Below are positions 60,119-64,000 of a stretch of DNA of 64,000 bases, piece after piece. The stretch spans positions 62,001 through 126,000 of the forward strand of contig JAMOAY010000002.1 of assembly GCA_039908525.1 (NCBI GenBank), given 5' to 3'. This DNA comes from Magnetaquicoccus sp039908525. GTDB lineage: Bacteria > Pseudomonadota > Magnetococcia > Magnetococcales > Magnetaquicoccaceae. The position numbers and the translations under genes were made by a program. Position 1 is the first letter of the stretch. Every line of letters starts with the position of its first letter. Under the pieces are notes generated by a model, which saw only the letters and a program-made list of their open reading frames with translations, ran no database searches and had not been told where the DNA came from.

Positions 60119-63100
60119 TCAACCGGACAGCTGCCCACCCGCCTCGTGGTAGGCCTTTTTCTGCGCGGCCGAAAGGACCGCGTACTGTTCCTGGCTGAAA
60201 CCGTCGCTACCGATCAGCGCAAAGTCACCCGTCTGCAGCCCCTTGACCTGTGCCGTACTCATCTGTTCCACCCGACCGGCCAGACCGGCTACCGCACCGT
60301 CGGTCAAGGCGGTGATGTGCGCCGCGCTGAGGGAGGAAAGCTGCTCCGAGGTCAGTGCGGCAACCTGAGTGGCGGTCAAGCCGGCCTTTTGCAAGGCGAC
60401 CACCTGCTCGGGACTGAATGCCTGCAGATCGGCCACGCTCAGACTCGAAACCTGGCTGATGCTTAAAGAGGCCACCTGCGCCCTGGTCAGACTCCCCACC
60501 TGGGTGGCGGTGAGCAGATCCAACTGAGTGGTGCTCAATGCCGCCAGTTGTGCCGCCGACAGCACCGGCATCTGCTCGACGGTCAGGCCGGTCAGCGCCT
60601 CGGTCAGCATGGCCATATCCCTGGGCTCCAGGGCCCTGGCCTGCAAGGTGGTCAGGGCGGCAATCTGTGCCGTGCTCAAGCCTCCCACCTGGGTGGTGGA
60701 GAGCGCCGCCACCAGGGCCGGCGTCAAGCCCGGGATCTGCCCGGTCAGCAGGCTGCCGATCTGGGTGGTGGTGAAGGCGGCCAGTTGCGCGACGGTCAGC
60801 ACCGCGATGTCGGCAGACTCCATCCCCACCACCTGCTCGACCGCCAGGGCAGCGATCTGCACCGTGGTCAGGCTCCGCACCTGGGTCTGGGTCAGCGCCT
60901 CCACATCCGTCGCCGACAGACCACCCATCTGGGTCACGGTCAACAGGGCAATCTGCGCTGCAGTCAGATTCGCCACCTGCGCGGGGGAGATCTGCTGGAT
61001 CTGCGCCAGGGTCAACCCCGGAACCGCCAGGCCCTTGATCTTGCCTGGCTCCTCGGCCAGTGCCGCGATCAACGCCTCCCCCAGACCGCCCACCTGGGTC
61101 TGGCTCAATCTGGCCAACTGGGAGTGACTCAAGGCCGCCAGCTGTGTCCGGCTCAAAGCGGCCAACTGAGTCTGGTCCAGCACACCCACGACCGGTGGTT
61201 GCAAAGCCGCCATTTGGTCCGGGGTGAAAAAGGCCAGCTGTTCGCCACTCAAGGCCGTCGCCTGTCCAACCGACAGCGCCCGCACCTGGGAGAGCGTCAG
61301 GCTGGGCAGCGCGGCGAATGACAGGGCGGCCAACTGCGTCTGGCTCAAGAGACTGAACTGCGGCACCGACAGGCTGACCAGACTCTCCCCCGTCAGGGCC
61401 GCCACCTGCTCCGCGCTCAGTGCCCGGATCTGACTGCTGAGCAGCGCCCCGATCTGGGGCGTCGACAGGGCCGCCACCTGGGTCACCGTCAGGCGACCCA
61501 CAGCGGTCTGGCTCAACCCCTTGATCAGGGTGGCCGTCAAACCGGAAAGCTGCGTTGTACTCAAAACCTCGATCTGTGTCGGAGTCAGAGCGGCCATCTT
61601 TGCCGCCGTGAGGGCGGCCAGCTGCGCAACCTCCAGACCGGCAATCTGCGTTACGCTCAACGCAGCCAACTGGCCGCTGGTCAGACCCTGCATCTGCATC
61701 GTGCTTAGGGAAGCAAGCGCTTCACGGCCCAGATCTCCGATCTGGGTGGTGGTCAGCAGGCCGATCTGGCTCGGTTTCAACCCGGCAATCTGGATTGCGG
61801 TGAGGCTGACCAGCTGCGTGGCGCTCAAACCCCGCAGCTGCACGGCGGAAAACAGGCCCAGCTGTGTGGGGGTCACGGCGGAAAAGGCCTCCGGGCCCAG
61901 GGCGCCCACCTGGGTCGCCGTCAGGCCTGTCACCTGGAGGGCAGAGAGTTCGGCGATGTGGCTGGCCTCCAAGGCTCGGATCCGGGTCGTGCTCAGGGCC
62001 GCCAGCTGGACCGCCAGCAACTGTCCCATTTGGCTGATGGCAGGAAGCATCGGCAGGTTGGCCATCTGCAGTGGGGTCAAAGCCCGGATCTGGGTCACGG
62101 TGACCAATTGGGGCACATTCAAAAAACCGATCTGCGTCGTGCTCAAGCTGCCGATCTGTTGTGCCGTCAATGCCGCCAGCTGCGTGGTGTTCAACGCGGC
62201 CATCTGCTCGCCGCGCATCCCCTTCCACTGCACCGGGCTCAGGGAAGCCACCTGCTCGCCGCTCAAACCGTCCCACTGGTCAGGCCGCAACCCAGAGATC
62301 TGTCCCGAAGACAAGCCCCGCAGCTGGACGGCAGACAGACCGGCCAACAAAGCTGGCGACAAACCCTCCAGTTGGGTATGGGCAAACCCGTTCAACTGGG
62401 CAGCGGTCAACCCATCCAGTTGCGTATCGGCCAGACCGGCCAACTGAGCGGCCTGCAGGCCATTCAACTGGCCATCGGTCAACTGGGCCAGTTGCCGCGA
62501 ACTCAATCCATCCAGTTGGCTGTCGCGCAGTGCGGCGAGGCGCGCCGGACCCAGGGCGGCCAGTTGCGCCATCGTCAGCCAAGCGAGTTGCTCTGCGGTC
62601 AGGCCGGACAGGGCGCCATCGGAGATCCCTTTCAGCTGCGCCACGCTGAGGCCCGGCAGTTGGCTGCCCGCCAGGCTTGCCAGCTGCACCGCCGTCAAGC
62701 CCGACAGCTGGGTGCTGCCCAGGCCCCCCAGTTGCAGCGAAGTCAAACCATCCAGCTGGGTATCGGCCAGGGTGGCCCAGTGCTCCGGGCTGATACCACG
62801 CAACAAGCCGCTGCTCAGCCCCTGCAACTGCAACGCACCCAAACCATTCAGCTGCATCTCCGTGAGACCCTGCCACTGGGCCGCTGTCATGCCGCTCAAT
62901 TGGGTAGAGGCCAGGGATGACCAGCGATCGGCAGAAACTCCCTCCAACTGGGTGCCGGCCAACCCCCGCAATTGGGCAGCGGTCAAACCATCCAACTGGG
63001 TATCCGCCAGCCCGGCCAGTTGGGGGGCGACAAAACCGTTCAGCTGCAAATCAGACAGCCCCTTCAGTTGCACCGAGCTCAGACCATCCAACTGAGCGTT

Positions 63101-64000
63101 GTCCAGTTCCAGCCAACGCGTAGCGTTCAAGGCATCCAGCTGTGCTCTGTCCAGATCCGCCAGCTGCTCTGCCGTCAAGCCGTCCAGTTGACTGTCGGCC
63201 AACCCCTTGATCCGGGCCGCCGGCAGGCCATCCAGCTGACTGCTGGCCAGCCCCTGCAGCTGGGCTGCGCTCAAACCATTGAGTTGCCGATCGCTCAGAG
63301 CCCGTATCTGGGTCGAACGCAGCCCATCCAGCGAAGCATCCGTCAAACCGGCAAACTGTTCGACCGTCATGGCCTGCAGCTGCACGCCCTCCACCCCCGC
63401 CAACTGTACCGCCGTCAGCCCCTGCAGCTGCTCCACGGTCAGGCTCACCCATTGCGGCGCCCGCAGACCGCCCAGTTGGCTGTTGGCCAAACCCGTCAAC
63501 TGCGCCGCCAGCAAACCACTCAACTGGCCCGTGGTCAAACCCTGCAGCTGGCTGGAGCGCAAACCATCCAGCTGCGGCTCCAACAGACCGCTCAGCTGGT
63601 CCGCCGTCAAACCATCCAACTGCTCATCGCGCAGGCTGAACAGCTGTGCAGAGCTCAGCCCCAACAGCTGTTCCACGGTCAGGCGCGCCAGGCGCAGAGA
63701 GGTCAGACCGGCCAACTGGGCGGCAGACAGACTGGTCAATGCCTCCGGGGTCAGACCCGCCAACTGGGTGCTGGCCAGTCCTTTCAACTGCATCGAACTC
63801 AAACCATCCACCTGGGTGGCGGAAAGCCCCACCAGCGCCTCGGAGGTTATGCCATCCAACTGGGTATTGTGCAGACCTTTCAACTGTGTCGAACCCAAAC
63901 CGGACAACTGCTCGGCCAGCAGGCCCCGCATCTGTAGTGAGCTCAGGCCATCCAATTGGGTGCCGGACAGACTCAACAGCTGCCCGGCCTGCAGACCGTC
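60119..64000 (-). CDS. Giant octapeptide-repeat protein 3 (C-terminal 1,293 residues; runs off window)
   Basis: The frame is open to the last base and the repeat continues unbroken there, so the start lies outside. The visible part is about 157 octads plus a cap (VKGLQTGDF, SQEQYAVLSAAQKKAY) like that of giants 1 and 2. Two dialects are seen. From 64000 to about 62200 the unit is mostly GLxxxQLD or GLxxxQLx. From about 62100 down it becomes ALSTTQIx as in the other giants. The join (62030-62160) has irregular spacing. Whether a DUF4347 head exists cannot be seen. Upstream of, and probably coupled with, a ChaN-like lipoprotein gene. Confidence 0.85.
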   Translation of the reverse strand, partial: DGLQAGQLLSLSGTQLDGLSSLQMRGLLAEQLSGLGSTQLKGLHNTQLDGITSEALVGLSATQVDGLSSMQLKGLASTQLAGLTPEALTSLSAAQLAGLTSLRLARLTVEQLLGLSSAQLFSLRDEQLDGLTADQLSGLLEPQLDGLRSSQLQGLTTGQLSGLLAAQLTGLANSQLGGLRAPQWVSLTVEQLQGLTAVQLAGVEGVQLQAMTVEQFAGLTDASLDGLRSTQIRALSDRQLNGLSAAQLQGLASSQLDGLPAARIKGLADSQLDGLTAEQLADLDRAQLDALNATRWLELDNAQLDGLSSVQLKGLSDLQLNGFVAPQLAGLADTQLDGLTAAQLRGLAGTQLEGVSADRWSSLASTQLSGMTAAQWQGLTEMQLNGLGALQLQGLSSGLLRGISPEHWATLADTQLDGLTSLQLGGLGSTQLSGLTAVQLASLAGSQLPGLSVAQLKGISDGALSGLTAEQLAWLTMAQLAALGPARLAALRDSQLDGLSSRQLAQLTDGQLNGLQAAQLAGLADTQLDGLTAAQLNGFAHTQLEGLSPALLAGLSAVQLRGLSSGQISGLRPDQWDGLSGEQVASLSPVQWKGMRGEQMAALNTTQLAALTAQQIGSLSTTQIGFLNVPQLVTVTQIRALTPLQMANLPMLPAISQMGQLLAVQLAALSTTRIRALEASHIAELSALQVTGLTATQVGALGPEAFSAVTPTQLGLFSAVQLRGLSATQLVSLTAIQIAGLKPSQIGLLTTTQIGDLGREALASLSTMQMQGLTSGQLAALSVTQIAGLEVAQLAALTAAKMAALTPTQIEVLSTTQLSGLTATLIKGLSQTAVGRLTVTQVAALSTPQIGALLSSQIRALSAEQVAALTGESLVSLSVPQFSLLSQTQLAALSFAALPSLTLSQVRALSVGQATALSGEQLAFFTPDQMAALQPPVVGVLDQTQLAALSRTQLAALSHSQLARLSQTQVGGLGEALIAALAEEPGKIKGLAVPGLTLAQIQQISPAQVANLTAAQIALLTVTQMGGLSATDVEALTQTQVRSLTTVQIAALAVEQVVGMESADIAVLTVAQLAAFTTTQIGSLLTGQIPGLTPALVAALSTTQVGGLSTAQIAALTTLQARALEPRDMAMLTEALTGLTVEQMPVLSAAQLAALSTTQLDLLTATQVGSLTRAQVASLSISQVSSLSVADLQAFSPEQVVALQKAGLTATQVAALTSEQLSSLSAAHITALTDGAVAGLAGRVEQMSTAQVKGLQTGDFALIGSDGFSQEQYAVLSAAQKKAYHEAGGQLSG
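60233..64000 (-). repeat. Octapeptide repeat array of giant 3
   Basis: About 157 units of x-L-[ST]-x-x-Q-[ILV]-x in the window. The DNA copies are diverged, though QLDGL codons recur often in the 62200-64000 part. Confidence 0.88.

Noticed and set aside
60528..63937. Long plus-strand frames opposite giant 3
   Set aside because: Same repeat-driven effect as for giant 1.

Overview
The window comes from a GC-rich, Gram-negative, sulfur-oxidising proteobacterium with type IV pili. Support: a reverse-type dissimilatory sulfite reductase set (dsrA, dsrB, dsrL), lipoproteins and a secretin (two membranes), a methyl-accepting chemotaxis protein, a phasin (polyhydroxyalkanoate granules) and an RNase E with an insertion in its S1 domain. 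The mix of sulfur oxidation, pili and very large repetitive proteins would fit a Magnetococcus-like (etaproteobacterial) lineage. That placement is an inference; no ribosomal RNA or magnetosome gene is visible.

Layout. 1-9.7 kb: the tail of a CbrA-like sensor kinase, an osmC-dsbA-etfB operon, a DHH phosphoesterase with lipoyl synthase, tRNA-Ile(GAU), a periplasmic rhodanese, a chemotaxis receptor and an exported metal-dependent hydrolase. 9.7-14.7 kb: the dsrA-dsrB-dsrL operon, with dispersed hairpin repeats on both sides. 14.7-43.8 kb: type IV pilus genes on the minus strand. The order is carboxymuconolactone-decarboxylase-like gene, fimT, pilV, pilW, pilX, then a 17.7-kb block, then pilY1, pilE, pilQ. 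The block holds an Rpn-type nuclease gene, two giant DUF4347/octapeptide-repeat proteins, a broken Rpn-like gene and a two-partner-secretion exoprotein. 43.8-50.3 kb: housekeeping (divergent rne/rluC, an Aas-like acyltransferase/acyl-activating fusion). 50.4-55.4 kb: two FimV-like proteins, a small membrane protein and an actin-like ATPase, probably one functional unit. 55.4-60.1 kb: an ABC exporter, a periplasmic Cache protein, a phasin with a recognisable operator, a small membrane protein and a ChaN-like lipoprotein. 60.1-64 kb: the C-terminal 1,293 residues of a third octapeptide-repeat giant that runs off the window.

Most notable are the three octad-repeat proteins. Together they hold about 390 copies of an 8-residue unit, roughly x-L-[ST]-x-x-Q-[ILV]-x, and share a C-terminal cap. 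Two of them start with a DUF4347 domain that keeps a His and a Cys in a clan-CD-like arrangement, and both lie inside what looks like a split minor-pilin operon. The FimV/actin-like cluster is a second candidate for an undescribed system, possibly in cell-pole organisation.
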